64,000 bases of DNA from Voacanga thouarsii. Taxonomy: Eukaryota > Streptophyta > Magnoliopsida > Gentianales > Apocynaceae. Positions 1-11,700 of the stretch are shown piece after piece. The position numbers and the translations under genes are program-made. The notes beneath the pieces were generated by a model, which worked only from the letters and a program-made list of their open reading frames with translations, ran no database searches and was not told the DNA's origin. The DNA is taken from contig JANUWF010003380.1 in the NCBI GenBank assembly GCA_026120185.1, forward strand, positions 1,146,215 through 1,210,214, given 5' to 3'. The stretch's first letter is position 1. Every line of letters starts with the position of its first letter.

Positions 1-99
1 TTTCTTTCAATCATTTGATCTCCTCCCCCAAAAAGAAGCATCATCTCTTTATCTACCTCGTCGACTTCCCATGGATGATCTGGCAGCATCTTTGCTTCA

Positions 100-107
100 A
101 ATATAAA
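100..107 (+). promoter_or_regulatory. Probable TATA box of the MYB gene
   Basis: An aatataaa-type box lies about 100 bases before the MYB start codon at 204. That leaves room for a 5' leader of roughly 70 bases. No transcript evidence is available; this rests on motif and spacing only. Confidence 0.45.
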
Positions 108-203
108 CTCTGTTAGCTTCTGTCGGGCCTCGTCTTTTCGTGTTCTCTTACTGGGGAAGGAAGTAGTTCTGTGTTCTGCTCTCTTCTTGATCACTCTAAG
201 TAA

Positions 204-1371
204 ATGGGAAGACAGCCCTGTTGTGACAAAGTAGGACTGAAGAGAGGTCCATGGACTATTGAAGAAGATCACAAGCTTATGAATTTTATTGTCAACAATG
301 GTATTCAGTGCTGGCGAACGGTTCCCAAGCTTGCAGGTTTGCTTCATCTTTGCTTATAGTTTAGCACTAGCTAGCCAGGGATACTTTATAACTAATGGGA
401 ATGGCATTTCTTGACTTCTGGTGAAGGTTTGCTAAGGTGTGGAAAGAGCTGTAGATTAAGATGGATCAATTATCTGAGGTCAGATCTTAAAAGAGGGGCA
501 CTATCAGAAACGGAAGAGAATCAGATCATAGAACTTCATGCTCGTCTTGGTAACAGGTCTTGGAGCAAGAGTAACATCTTTTCCTCTACCTTTACCTCTT
601 TGGCACGTTCTCAACAAAATCTATTATATAAAGACGTACACTTGAAACTTGTAGCACGTATGCTACTTTCAAATTGAAACTGTCTTCCTAAGAAGATTGT
701 TTCAACCTAGCTAAGTTCTTTTCCAACAAGAAGGGTCTACCCCGTATAATTGCTGATAACTATATGCATACGTTTTCGTTAACAAATTGCAGCCTTTGTT
801 TTGCAGGTGGTCTAAGATTGCTTCCCATTTTCCTGGCCGAACCGATAACGAGATCAAGAACCACTGGAATACCCGAATCAAGAAGAGGCTCAAGCTGCTC
901 GGACTAGACCCCGTCAGCCACCAGCCTATGGAAGAAACCCAAGAAAAGTTCGAACAAAACACCAAGGCCATTACAAAATCAAACTCATCAGTACTAAAAG
1001 AAGAACAGAAGATTTTGGATGTAACACAAGAAAAAGTGGATCAAAATGAAAGAGCAGAAGCAGAAGCAAACGTCAAACAAAATGATCAAATGGCCGTGAC
1101 CACAATTGACACACCCAATCTTTTAAACAACCACGAAATGTTGTGTGAAAGCTTGGATACGGAACTTTGGATGATGAACCAAGAAACAAATCCTCCTAAT
1201 TCTTATAGTCCTCCACCGTCTATGGATTCTATCAATCCATCAGCTGGTGAATCCTCTTCTATCCAAGAAGACACCAGCTTCCAACAATTGGTTGATACCG
1301 TGGATTCCATTCTCTCATGGGATTGCTTCAATCAACTACAAGAAGAGTTTTTCCTCTTAGACAACAGCTAA
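204..1371 (+). CDS. MYB40: R2R3-MYB transcription factor, MYB40-like
   Basis: Three exons: 204-336, 427-556 and 807-1371, giving 275 residues. Exons 1 and 2 have the 133- and 130-base lengths and the intron phases of most plant R2R3-MYB genes. The protein opens [18 protein letters not shown]2 covers about residues 14-61, with the spaced tryptophans GPW, CWRTVP and RLRWINYL. R3 covers about 67-112 and ends [14 protein letters not shown]; its first tryptophan is replaced by Leu, as usual in plants. No bHLH-interaction signature is present in R3. The C-terminal half is acidic and rich in Gln, Asn and Ser, like an activation domain. The sequence after R3 ([13 protein letters not shown]) resembles the MYB20/40/42/43/85/99 clade, and the N-terminus is closest to MYB40 as I recall it. 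Members of that clade include regulators of secondary wall and phenylpropanoid genes; the target genes here are inferred only. The MYB call is very secure, the subgroup fairly so. Confidence 0.93.
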
Positions 1372-2109
1372 TAAGTAGTTTCTTCTCATGATGGCCTTCC
1401 CTTAGTATCCTTGACAATCCTGGCATTGGTAGACATTTAGAAAATCATTCGGTTAATATTGTCGTAATCTCATTTCTTCCATTTGGTCAATCTAGATTTG
1501 CTATATATTCCCTCATTTCCTTATGATTGTTTATTAATTAACTAGTTAGCAATTTCCTCATATGATTGTTTAGGCTTTGGGACACAGGATACTTGATGCC
1601 CCAAAGATCCTTCATCCATCATATACAGCCCCGCAAAAGGCCCCCATGTTGCCTTTAAACAATAATAAATTAAGGGAGGAGGAGGAATTCATGTGAATAT
1701 TCAAAACATGTTATGAGCCATATATTTCTTCTTCCCCATCAATAAAACAATAAGAATTCTAAATTTGCTTGAAGCTTACATATAAAGCTTGTAATTCTAT
1801 CCCATCAGCATACATCTATTCGTTTCTTTAGAAAGCATAACAAAAGTTAGACGTGGAGTATAATCCAAATCTCGCTTAGAAATCGATCCAACTTAATATT
1901 GACAATGTGTTCACCAATTTTAATTGTCCAAAACGGCTCACGAGAGTCCTTTTGACATTGAATATAGATGAGAAAAAGGGAGAGAACCTGCATGACCCTT
2001 GGGGATGGCCAGAAACCGCATGAGAAAGTCCTAATAAAAAATCAGCCAAATATTCTAGGGATAATATTGAAGTTTTCACATTCAATTAAAAGATTTCGGT
2101 CATAATTAT
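1372..2109. other. MYB 3' flank, no gene seen
   Basis: AT-rich sequence with several AATAAA-like signals (around 1661 and 1741) that could serve MYB 3'-end formation. Open frames on either strand here have no recognisable family. The last eight bases (2102-2109) are one copy of a target-site duplication for the element that follows. Confidence 0.6.
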
Positions 2110-2253
2110 TAAGGACGGCAATTTTCCTGCTTAAATTGGGGATTCAGTCTGGCTCGGTTAGGTTGAGCCTGGAATTTCCCAATTTAAGTGGAAACGGGCC
2201 GGGGATGAGAATTGCATGATCCCGTTCTCGACCCTGTCCATCCCGACTCACTT

Positions 2254-2306
<53 letters not shown>

Positions 2307-2828
2307 ACATATACATATATATAGGTGAATTATATATGTATACATATTATATAAATTATATATATATATATTTATATACACACTATATAAATTATAGGTA
2401 GATTATATATGATTATATATGTATGTAAAGGTAAATTATATATGTATATAAAATAAAATAAGAGAAAAATAAAAAAGAAAAAAAATTATAAATTATAAAT
2501 TATTAATTTTACTCTTACTATTCTAGTAACATAATAAATACGTGAATTATTGAAAATCACTACAAAAGTTTTCTATATGATTAAAAATTTTGAATAAAAA
2601 TATATTGGAGGAATTTTTTTTTAAATCTTTATAATTATTTTCGGGTCCAAACGGGCCCCCACTTCCCTGGGCAGGATCGGGGATTGTTTTGTCCCCGACG
2701 GGCCGAGGGCGAGGAACCCCGCCTTTTCCCGTAGCGGGGACAGGTCGGGGATGGGGATACGGGGCATATGCAGGGATAGGACCGAAATTTCTAGTCTCCG
2801 GTCCGACCCAACCCCATTGCCATCCCTA
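2110..2828. mobile_element. hAT-type MITE with 8-bp target duplication
   Basis: A 719-bp element bounded by the same 8-bp direct repeat, ataattat, at 2102-2109 and 2829-2836. The ends are imperfect inverted repeats: taaggacggcaat on the left and attgccatcccta on the right. An 8-bp duplication with short TA-starting inverted ends is diagnostic of hAT elements. The two flanks inside the ends are GC-rich (runs of gggga/cgggg) and surround a pure (AT)n tract and an AT-rich core. No transposase remains, so it is non-autonomous. Confidence 0.85.
2257..2304. repeat. (AT)n microsatellite inside the hAT MITE
   Basis: About 24 uninterrupted AT units, followed by further degenerate AT-rich sequence to about 2460. 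It is contained in the hAT element and probably grew after insertion. Confidence 0.95.
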
Positions 2829-3477
2829 ATAATTATATGATAACTTAAATTAATTAGAAATTATTTTTATTAAATTTGATTCACATTTTCCATCTCTATT
2901 GTATTAAAAAAAGGATTATATAACTTATCGCCCTATAAAAAAATTCAATTGTCACCTTATGATAAATATTTTCAAGCTTTATATCTTAACTATTTTATTT
3001 TCCTTTTATTCTTTGATTGATATATTAAGAGATTAGAATCATGAATTTAATTTAAATCTTATCTATTTACCTAATAATAAATATTTTTAAATAATTGAAT
3101 TACCATTTCGTCACTATCTTAACATTGCTGCTTAAGTTTCATAATATTGAATTGGTGATGGTTTAAAAAAACAAATTTTAAAAAAAGGGCGAGATGGTGA
3201 TCTCTAGAGTTGAATCGAAATGAAGTTGGTGAATGAAGAGTAGGGTAGGTGGGAGCAAGTTGGGTGCATGTGGGCAGCGATATCTATCTTCTTCCACTAA
3301 TCGTCATCAAATTCGTAAGATCAATAACAACTACTAAATGAATAAACTATCGCCGCCTTCATTCTTCAGCAACAATGAATAGAGGGACAAGTTTAATTTT
3401 GTATATATATATATATATTATATGACTTTGTTGCCTTAGGCCTGCATAAATTAATTTTTTACTAATTATTTTTAGTA
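2829..3477. other. AT-rich intergenic sequence
   Basis: Low-complexity AT-rich sequence with no coding signal. It carries the right-hand copy of the hAT target duplication (2829-2836). Confidence 0.6.
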
Positions 3478-3743
3478 CTCCCTCCATCTCATAATATAAG
3501 TTATTTGAAGCTATTTTTACTGTGCCAAATTATAAATCGTTAGGGATTTTTTAGGAAGGTTTTGAAATTACTTTTACATTTTTATCCTTATTTATTATTT
3601 TCTTTCTCTCTCATCTCTTCTTTTGTTTCTAATACATTTAGATAGAGAGGTTTTAGGAAGAAAAAATATAAAGTCACGTTATTTTTAAGAATCTTAATAT
3701 ATGTGAAATTAAATCAAACGACTTATATTATGGGATGAGAGAA
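3478..3743. mobile_element. Stowaway-type MITE
   Basis: The left end reads ctccctccatctcataatat and the right end is its near inverted complement (atattatgggatgagagaa). Both are flanked by TA (3476-3477 and 3744-3745). This CTCCCTCC terminus with a TA duplication is the hallmark of Stowaway (Tc1/mariner) MITEs. The interior is 266 bp of AT-rich non-coding sequence. Confidence 0.85.
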
Positions 3744-3823
3744 TACTTTTTTTTTTTGTTATTGTCAAATTGGCACATTAATAAATCAGGGTTCCCAAAA
3801 AAAGCGATAATGGTACTGAGGTT

Positions 3824-3929
3824 TGGGCCTCATCCGCGGTAGCATGGTTACAGTCTGCATTTGGCCCGATATCATGAGAGCCGTTAATATTGAGTTAGGG
3901 CCAATGTAGGCCTCGTAAGTGACTGGGCC
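3824..3929 (+). promoter_or_regulatory. Site II (TGGGCC) motifs upstream of the DUF971 gene
   Basis: TGGGCC occurs at 3824-3829 and 3924-3929, 70-180 bases before the start codon at 4001. TGGGCY motifs bind TCP factors and are common in plant housekeeping promoters, particularly for organelle proteins. Function here is inferred. Confidence 0.45.
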
Positions 3930-4000
3930 ACGTAGGTAACTCCCCATGAGTAACGTGCGACGAGTCACCGAGTAAGAGACTCCGAGTCATTGCGTCAGTG

Positions 4001-6922
4001 ATGTCTGGGGTTCAGAGAGTGGTTCGAAGCATCCGGTCGGCTGCCACTGCTGAGTGTCCCCGACTCTCCAGAATCTCGCTGAAAGCTCCTAAGAGTGTAA
4101 GCTGTGCTAATTTTTTGTACTCTTTTGAGTTCTTGAGTGTTTATACGACGATGTTACGCTCAGGAGTAGAAAGCTTTACTTATTTTGATTCTGCTACCAT
4201 TTCTCTCATTTTCAATAGGCATTACCAAGAATTCTAAACGAACAAATGATTCACCAATAGTCATCTCTGGACAAATGATTTTGATTTAGCATGAAGAACC
4301 TGTGACTCACAAGACCGTAGACATATTTTCAAACACCTCTCGGCTTGAGTTGTAACCCTAAAATTGACGTGCTGTACCCTAGAATGGAGTAGCTTTTAAC
4401 AAATTCGCAATCAAAATTGTGTATATTCCATTAGTCCAGACCTGTTGGAGACAATGGCGAGCAGAATGGTTTTTTTTGAGTTTCGGTGAGCATCCTGAAC
4501 TAACTTCCTTCAAAATGTTTGTCTTCTTCAAACTAAATAACTAGAAAAGGGAGGGGGAGGGAAAGAAAAAGAGTGAAGTGCCCTTCATAGTCATTTAACA
4601 TACATCTTTGTAGAGGCACAAGAGCCAAAGCCATGAGCAGTTCGCTGGATGAAAGGATAGTTGAATATGTGAATGGGTAGTACTCTAACTCTTATTCTAT
4701 TCCTAGTATGATTCCTGAATCAATCCGTTATTTTTATGTTTTATGTGAATTATTGAGTCCTTCTACGTGTCATTATTGTAAACATACCATCGATTCATTA
4801 GAAATTGTTAAATAGTATGATAGTACTAGCTATAGTTTCTAATGAATCAATAGTATGTTTACAATAATGATAGAGATATCAGGAGTAAGTAATTCACATA
4901 AAGTATAAAAATAACGAGTTGATTTTGTAATCATATAGTAGATACTAGGGAGTAGATTAAGAGTTAGAGTAATACCTGTTAGCGTATTCATCTATCATTT
5001 CATTCACTGGACTGGCTCACGCATCTTCCCCTGGAATGCCTTAATGCCTTAATGCCTTTCCGACGACCGAATGGCGAGATGTACTTTGGCTCTTTTTGCC
5101 TATAGCTAGTAAAGATGTATGTTTAATGACTATGGAGGGGTACTTCTTTTTTTCTTTCCACTCCCCCTTTTCTACAGTTGTTTAGCTCTCGAAGATAGGC
5201 ATAGAGACAAAACATTTGAAGAAAATTTTTTTATTCACAAAGGATTCTGTGAGTGATGCTCATGGAAACTCATCAAAAACCATTCAGCTAACATTGTCTC
5301 CAACAGATCTAGGACTAATGGTATATATACAAAATTTTTGATTGCGAAGTTGTACAACACATCAATTTTAGAGTTACAACTCTTTGCCTTGATCTGTTTG
5401 AAATATGTCTATGGGCTTTCTTTTCTGGTGAGTCACAGGTTCTTCATGCTGAATCATTTGTCCAGAGATGACTATTGGTGAATCATTTGTTCGTTTAGAA
5501 TTCTTGATGACTCTTTTTTGGAATTCTTGATGATTCGTATGTCTGGTTGTCCTTCTTGGTGACCTATGGTGAATCTTTGTTGGCCTTCTTGGTGACTTAT
5601 AGTGAATCATTTGTCTGTTTTAGTCTTCCATCATGTTTTGTAAATTATCATCTCCTTCGGGTCCCATATTGTCTTCAAAATGTTCTCCGCTGTCATCTTC
5701 ACTTTCAATTGTTACAATTCTTGCTTCTTCTTGCTGAATCTTCTTTTCATAAAGATGTTTCTGTTTGTGTATTGCTGTTCCTGGTTTGGATGAAGGAATT
5801 GCAAGAGTGCGTATTGTTGGTTCTCAGAGAAGTCACTGAATAGTTCTGTTCTATGAAAGTTGGGTATCCTTTACTTGTAAAGATGATTTGTAGTGACAAA
5901 AAGTTATCTAATTGTTTAATTCTCTTGAAAAGATATCATATTTATATTGCACAAAGATAATAATGGGATTTCACATTGTCAATACTGGTAACCTTCACAC
6001 AAGCATGTAGGGAAGATAGATAGATAGTTATAAGCAGTGAACAAGTTAAATGTATGTAGTTATTTGATGTGTTTATAGACTGTTATGTTTCTCTTGTGCT
6101 ATAGAAACAGGGAATCTGAAGGAGTCCTGTACTAATCAGTCCCATGGGGATTATTATGACAGGTAGAGGTGGAATTTGAGAATGGGAGCATTTACAATTT
6201 GCCAGCAGAGTACTTGAGAGTTAATAGCCCAGCTGCTGACAGTAAGATCAGATCAATTGGTGGTGAAAAGGTAATTGGATGAGAAATTTATGTTTTCTGC
6301 AATTTTTAGTTTGGATTAATTCATGGAATAATTTAGGAAGCCCAAATTCGTGGGTTACTGACCGTCTCTTCCCCCATATTGTATGGAGAGAAGGCAAATC
6401 TTGAGTTGCAAATACACTCAAGAAAGTACTGCATGTTATGTTGTTGCTTGTTCAAAGACTAATACATGTGGAGAACTTGGAAATTCTATCTGCTGTCATT
6501 GATCACCTATCATTTCTCTGTGTTCGAATATTTGCCCCCATATAACTGCCTAAGAATGCAACAACACTGAATCCACGTTAATGATGCAGTAGTTGTGTTT
6601 CTGTGCTACATGAGCCAGGTGATATCTGGCCGGCGTCATGTTGGAATAATGTCTGCAGAACCTGTAGGGAACTATGGGGTAAGGTACCATACCAACCAGT
6701 GGTTAGATACATGGTTTACAAGTGACCAGATTGAAGTTTATAAGACTCAACGTACGACTGTGTGGCTCATTTAGGTTACTCTTTGATGATTTGCACAAGA
6801 CTGGAATATATACATGGGACTACTTCTATGATCTTGGAAGCAACAAGTTCACCTTGATGAGAAATTACATCAGAACTCTGAAGAAGCACGGACTGAGCCG
6901 GGATCCACAACGAAGAAAGTGA
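4001..6922 (+). CDS. DUF971 / GBBH-like N-terminal domain protein
   Basis: Four exons: 4001-4096, 6163-6270, 6619-6683 and 6775-6922, giving 138 residues. All junctions are GT-AG and keep frame. Residues 1-32 (MSGVQRVVRSIRSAATAECP...) are rich in Arg and Ser and look like a mitochondrial presequence. Residues 33-138 form a single DUF971 domain (VEVEFENGSIYNLPAEYLR, then YGVRLLFDDLHKTGIYTWDY). The end KKHGLSRDPQRRK is basic. The domain is also found at the N-terminus of gamma-butyrobetaine hydroxylases and at the C-terminus of the chloroplast Fe-S carrier HCF101. A link to iron-sulfur cluster handling is suggested by those relatives, not shown here. Intron 1 exceeds 2 kb and contains a long inverted repeat. 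The ATG at 4001 was chosen because the in-frame extension upstream begins only with a GTG at 3998. Confidence 0.85.
4226..5506. repeat. Long inverted repeat (foldback) in DUF971 intron 1
   Basis: Arms 4226-4808 and 4837-5506 are reverse complements of one another with scattered indels, around a loop of about 28 bases. The outermost ~55 bases are almost perfect: caagaattctaaacgaacaa at 4226 matches the complement of the sequence ending at 5506. Matching inner blocks include 4771-4808 against 4837-4870. No target duplication is evident. Just beyond the right arm (5507-5616) a ~30-base unit containing ttcttggtgac is repeated several times. Confidence 0.85.
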
Positions 6923-8754
6923 GAATTAATTTTACTGTCCAGATTACCACACTGCAAGTAAATATACTTCCACTGACAAGGCACAAACGAAGTGGCATAG
7001 ATGTGCATTTACATCAAAATTGCTGACTCTCCAGCTAAAATGAAATGCTTGCATAAAACTCTCACAGTTTGTCTGTTTGATAATTTGTACAATTGAACTT
7101 CTCAGTTGCATATGCAATTGCTGTATGTTAGATTCTTATAAAAGTTTTGGTCTTGACTACGAATTGTTCTACTAGGCGAACTTGAGCCATGATCTCCTGT
7201 TGCATTGTTGGATCCGGGCGCGCAAGTTGTCGGTAACTTGCTCGGTCATTTAAATTTACATAAATATTTAATATGATCACATAAATATAAATATTTTATA
7301 CGATTACATGATTATTTTATATAATTATATAAATATTAAAATATTTTATATAATTACATAAATATTAAAATGATGTTATTTTATTAAAAAAATTTATAGG
7401 TGATTATATTTTTAAATATTAAATATTCATCGATTTGTATTGTAAAATGGTCACGCACAACTTGCGTTGTTAATGAGTTGTTAATGTTCACATCTTTCTG
7501 AAACTGGTATTTCATTTTTTCTTATAGATACGTTCTCATCAACTACCAAATAATGAGGTGGGCGGCCTTCTGACGGCTACAAGAATGGCTAGATGAATCG
7601 AACCGTACACTATTAATTTAGCGGTCGTTGTCTACTCAAGTTCACTCTTTATTAGTATAAGCAATCTTCTACGTTTTATTGCAAAATAGCTGTAATCGGG
7701 TTGGCGGGCAGGTCATAAAGTCCATGATTAGCCAACAACTCAAGTATGACGAGGAGTGAAGTAGATGATCGTGTGCCAAGTGTCCATTTCCTTCTCTATT
7801 TTCTTAGGAAATCATCCGCGCTTTTGCTGCTGAATGCTGATAGCCTGTAGTCTACGAAACGCAGTAACGAGATTAGAGATATTAGCCTTCTTGCTATCTT
7901 ATTCTTCAATTAGGCTCATTAAGGGTGGTCATTTCTTAATCTAAATTAGCAATATAGCCTCTTGCAATTTGAACGCAATCTCTGAATCTTCAACTAGGTT
8001 CAATTTGAGGGTGGTCATCCTTTAATCTAGATTAACAATAGAGTGAGAAATTAAGGGTAATTTTTCAATTTTTTAAAAAAATTATTACTTAATTTGGATA
8101 TATAAAAAAGAAAAAGATATTGATTGAATTTCAAAAGTATAAATTTGAACTTATTAATACAATGATACCACACGACACGATAGCAGCATACATACATTTT
8201 AAGTGCAAGGGTTGTTTTAACTGCAAGAAAGTGTGCATCTTGTTCAAAGATCTACTACCTGGCACGTAGCAATGCTGCAAACGGGTCGTCTGTCTCGAAC
8301 AAATGGTAGGAAAACCGGTATTTCGCGAGTGTGATAACTGCTGATAGAGAAAGAGACTTTCAGAGTTTAGATCAAGCTTAATCTACAATATATGGAAGAT
8401 GTAATGGAGTTTACATCTCAGAAAATACCGTAAAGGAGAGTTCTTGAAGGAACAGAGAGGTCCGTCTATCTCTGAATAGCATATAGGAGTATTTTTATTT
8501 TTGTACACACTAGATATCTAGATTAGCACCTGCTTAAACAAATACTACAATCAATAGAAATGCTGGCCGCATATAGAAAAGTCAGAGGGTCTATTCAATT
8601 GCTTAACCACGATCTCACACGCGCACTGGAAAACCAAAAAGAACTGAAATACACATGTAAAGAATGAAACTTTACATTATTTGACCTTCCCTAAACGATG
8701 ATATTTCAGATCTTCAGAGCTCCATTAGTACAATTTTGGAGGGCCCTGTGATCC
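6923..8754. other. Intergenic sequence between DUF971 and SERGT1 genes
   Basis: The first few hundred bases are presumably the DUF971 3' UTR. The stretch 7250-7440 is very AT-rich with repeated ataaatatt-type words. The rest is unique-looking with no frame I recognise. The 5' leader and promoter of the next gene must lie in the last few hundred bases; I see no convincing TATA box. Confidence 0.55.
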
Positions 8755-11700
8755 ATGGAGAGGATTGCAATTTTGTTTTTGCTGTTTTTGGGTCTAATCA
8801 TAGGTGGCTGGGGCCAAAAACAGAGGCCCCGAGATCAGACCCAAGAGGCGCCGAGGAGGATCCACACTCTCTTCTCTGTTGAATGCCAGAATTACTTCGA
8901 TTGGCAGACTGTGGGACTCATGCACAGCTACCGGAAGGCCGGCCAACCCGGACCAATTACCCGCCTTCTAAGCTGCACTCCGGAGGAGAAGAAGACTTAC
9001 AGAGGGATGGACTTGGCTCCCACCTTTGAGGTCCCTTCCATGAGCAGGCATCCCAAGACTGGTGATTGGTACTTCACGCTTATCTTCTGTGTTTGCACTT
9101 AACATTATGTAGTAAATCACCGTTTTCAGAATTGTGTTGGACACTCGAAAGGACGATGAGTGAATTCTTGTTTGATTGTCTTTTCACTTTCTGGGTTTAC
9201 GCATTCACGAGGTCCAACATATAGGTCGTTATTGTTGCATGAGACTGAGTGACTAACCAAATTACTGCTCAGAATTTTGTTGAATGGACCTCATTCATAG
9301 TGAATTTTTCATCAATTTAAGCTAAATGCACTTCCAGTTTATTACATCATTGAAAATCAATGCAATTCATACCATGCTTTTGGCTTCATTCCCTGCTGGT
9401 TTTTTCTTTAAAAACCAGTAGTCTTACCTGTTCTACTTGTTTAGTTGCTTCATAATGTTCAAGCTTTTGCCCCCCCATTGCTTGGCTTGATAGCAAATGG
9501 CTTTATCATGGCTGCCCTTTTATATTTGCCTGATAATTTTGATTGAACAAGTCAGTTTTTAGTCGATAATTTAAGTTATTTATTTTAATTTTGACCCCCG
9601 CTAGTTTGTTTTCTTGTTGTTGTATTACAACCTGAGTAACTAGTAGCATTTGTTATAGTTTTGTAATATTGTTTATCTTCTTAGCGGTTACCACTATTGT
9701 TTCCTTCCAATTTTCTAGGCAAAAGAAGCTAAAAATTACCCAAAAAATAAGAAGTTAACACGAGAAAGAAGTTGCAAAAAGCGGATTTTATTTTTTCCTT
9801 TGTCATATCATACAGGTATCCAGCTATTAACAAACCAGCGGGAATTGTTCATTGGCTTAAGCACAGTAAAGAAGCAGAGAATGTTGATTGGGTTGTCATT
9901 TTGGACGCAGACATGATTATTCGAGGTGCCATAATTCCGTGGGAGCTTGGTGCAGAGAAGGGTAGGCCTGTTGCTGCATATTATGGGTAAATTTCATTGA
10001 GTCTTGTTCTTGAAGTCTGCATATTGCTATACCCTGACAAGTTCACAATCCACGAATGGTTAGTTTGTGGTTTTAACTTGACTTATCTCGAGTATTGCAT
10101 TGTCTTTCTTTTCTTTACTTATAAAAAAGAATGTGACAATTGGATTTGCTGCATTTCTTGGGAATCATCTTCAGGACTTCCCTTGAATTAAGCAAAAGAA
10201 AGAACATGATCTACTTTCTGGTGCAGTCCGTTCACAAAGATGGCCCTTTTCTAGAACGATTGAACAAAGAGAGAATTGCATATATAAATCTATGCATGGA
10301 CACAAAGTATATGCATACATTGTGTTAGAGACTGAAAACTCTCTTGATAGGAGCCAATTTCTGATATGGAAGTTGAAGAACTGTAAAACAAATTTCAGAT
10401 TATGTCAAATAATTAAAACTTTGTCCCGACTTCAAAAATTCTCATTATTGGATGCATTCTGGAACTTTTTGGACACTACAGAAGTTCTCCTGAGTTGGAA
10501 AGCTAAAGAAACTATAAAGAGAACTTATTAACAGCTTCTATATTGTTGTATAGTCACAAACAAAATGCGCAACAAACCAACTTCCTTGCTCATAATTCTC
10601 AAGGAACCAATTTTCTTGTTTATTCTATTTGAAATTTTTTCTTCAAAAGATACAATATATATAATTTTGTTTGTGGCATCTTCTAGAATTTCTTTGATTT
10701 TTATGGATGACAGTGTTATGCTTTTGAATTGAATCATATACATTTACATACTAGGTATTTGGTTGGTTGTGACAATCTTCTTGCTAAACTGCATACGAAG
10801 CATCCTGAACTTTGTGACAAGGTTGGCGGGCTTTTGGCCATGCATATAGATGATCTTCGAGCCTTGGCACCTATGTGGCTTTCAAAAACTGAAGAGGTAC
10901 GAGAAGATAGAGCTCACTGGGCAACCAATTATACAGGTGATATATATGAAAAAGGATGGATCAGTGAAATGTATGGCTATTCATTTGGTGCTGCAGAGGT
11001 ATTGCTCCTTCTTTTTTTTTTAAAAAATTTTTTTTCCCTTATTTATTCCTTGCTTTTGTATCTTGAATACTTGGTTCATCTAATCATGAATCTGTTCCTT
11101 TTGGCATCATCAGGTTGGACTTCGACATAAGATAAATGATAACTTGATGATTTATCCTGGTTATATTCCACGAGAAGGTGTTGAGCCCATTCTTTTACAC
11201 TATGGCTTGCCTTTTGCTGTTGGCAACTGGTCATTCAGTAAGTTAGACCACCATGAGGACAACATTGTATATGATTGTGGTCGGCTGTTTCCTGAACCTC
11301 CATTTCCTAGAGAGGTAATATCATGGCTGTTCAAACAGATATGAATTTTAAATTGTCTTCATACGTTTTACAATTTTTTTTTAGAAAAAGGTGTGGCATG
11401 AATTTCCTATTATCTTCATGCTGTCAATTGTATGCCTGCTGATTGGAAATGATGCTTATACCTTTACAACCTGAACATCTACAATTATTCTTTATGAAAA
11501 AAGACATTAGATTGAGTTGTGACTTGAAGGTCCTAGTGTTCCGGCTGGCCACATCGAGGATTGAGAATTGGTTGAACTGTCAAATGATTTCACTATGATG
11601 TATATGGTAATGCTAATGAGTATGTCCTTAAATAGCCAAATAACTGTGGATTGATGTATCCATAGATTAATAAGTATATCAATTATGTTTCTTATGTTCA

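Noticed and set aside
2216..2401. 61-residue frame with repeated Tyr-Ile
   Set aside because: Translation of the AT microsatellite inside the hAT MITE.
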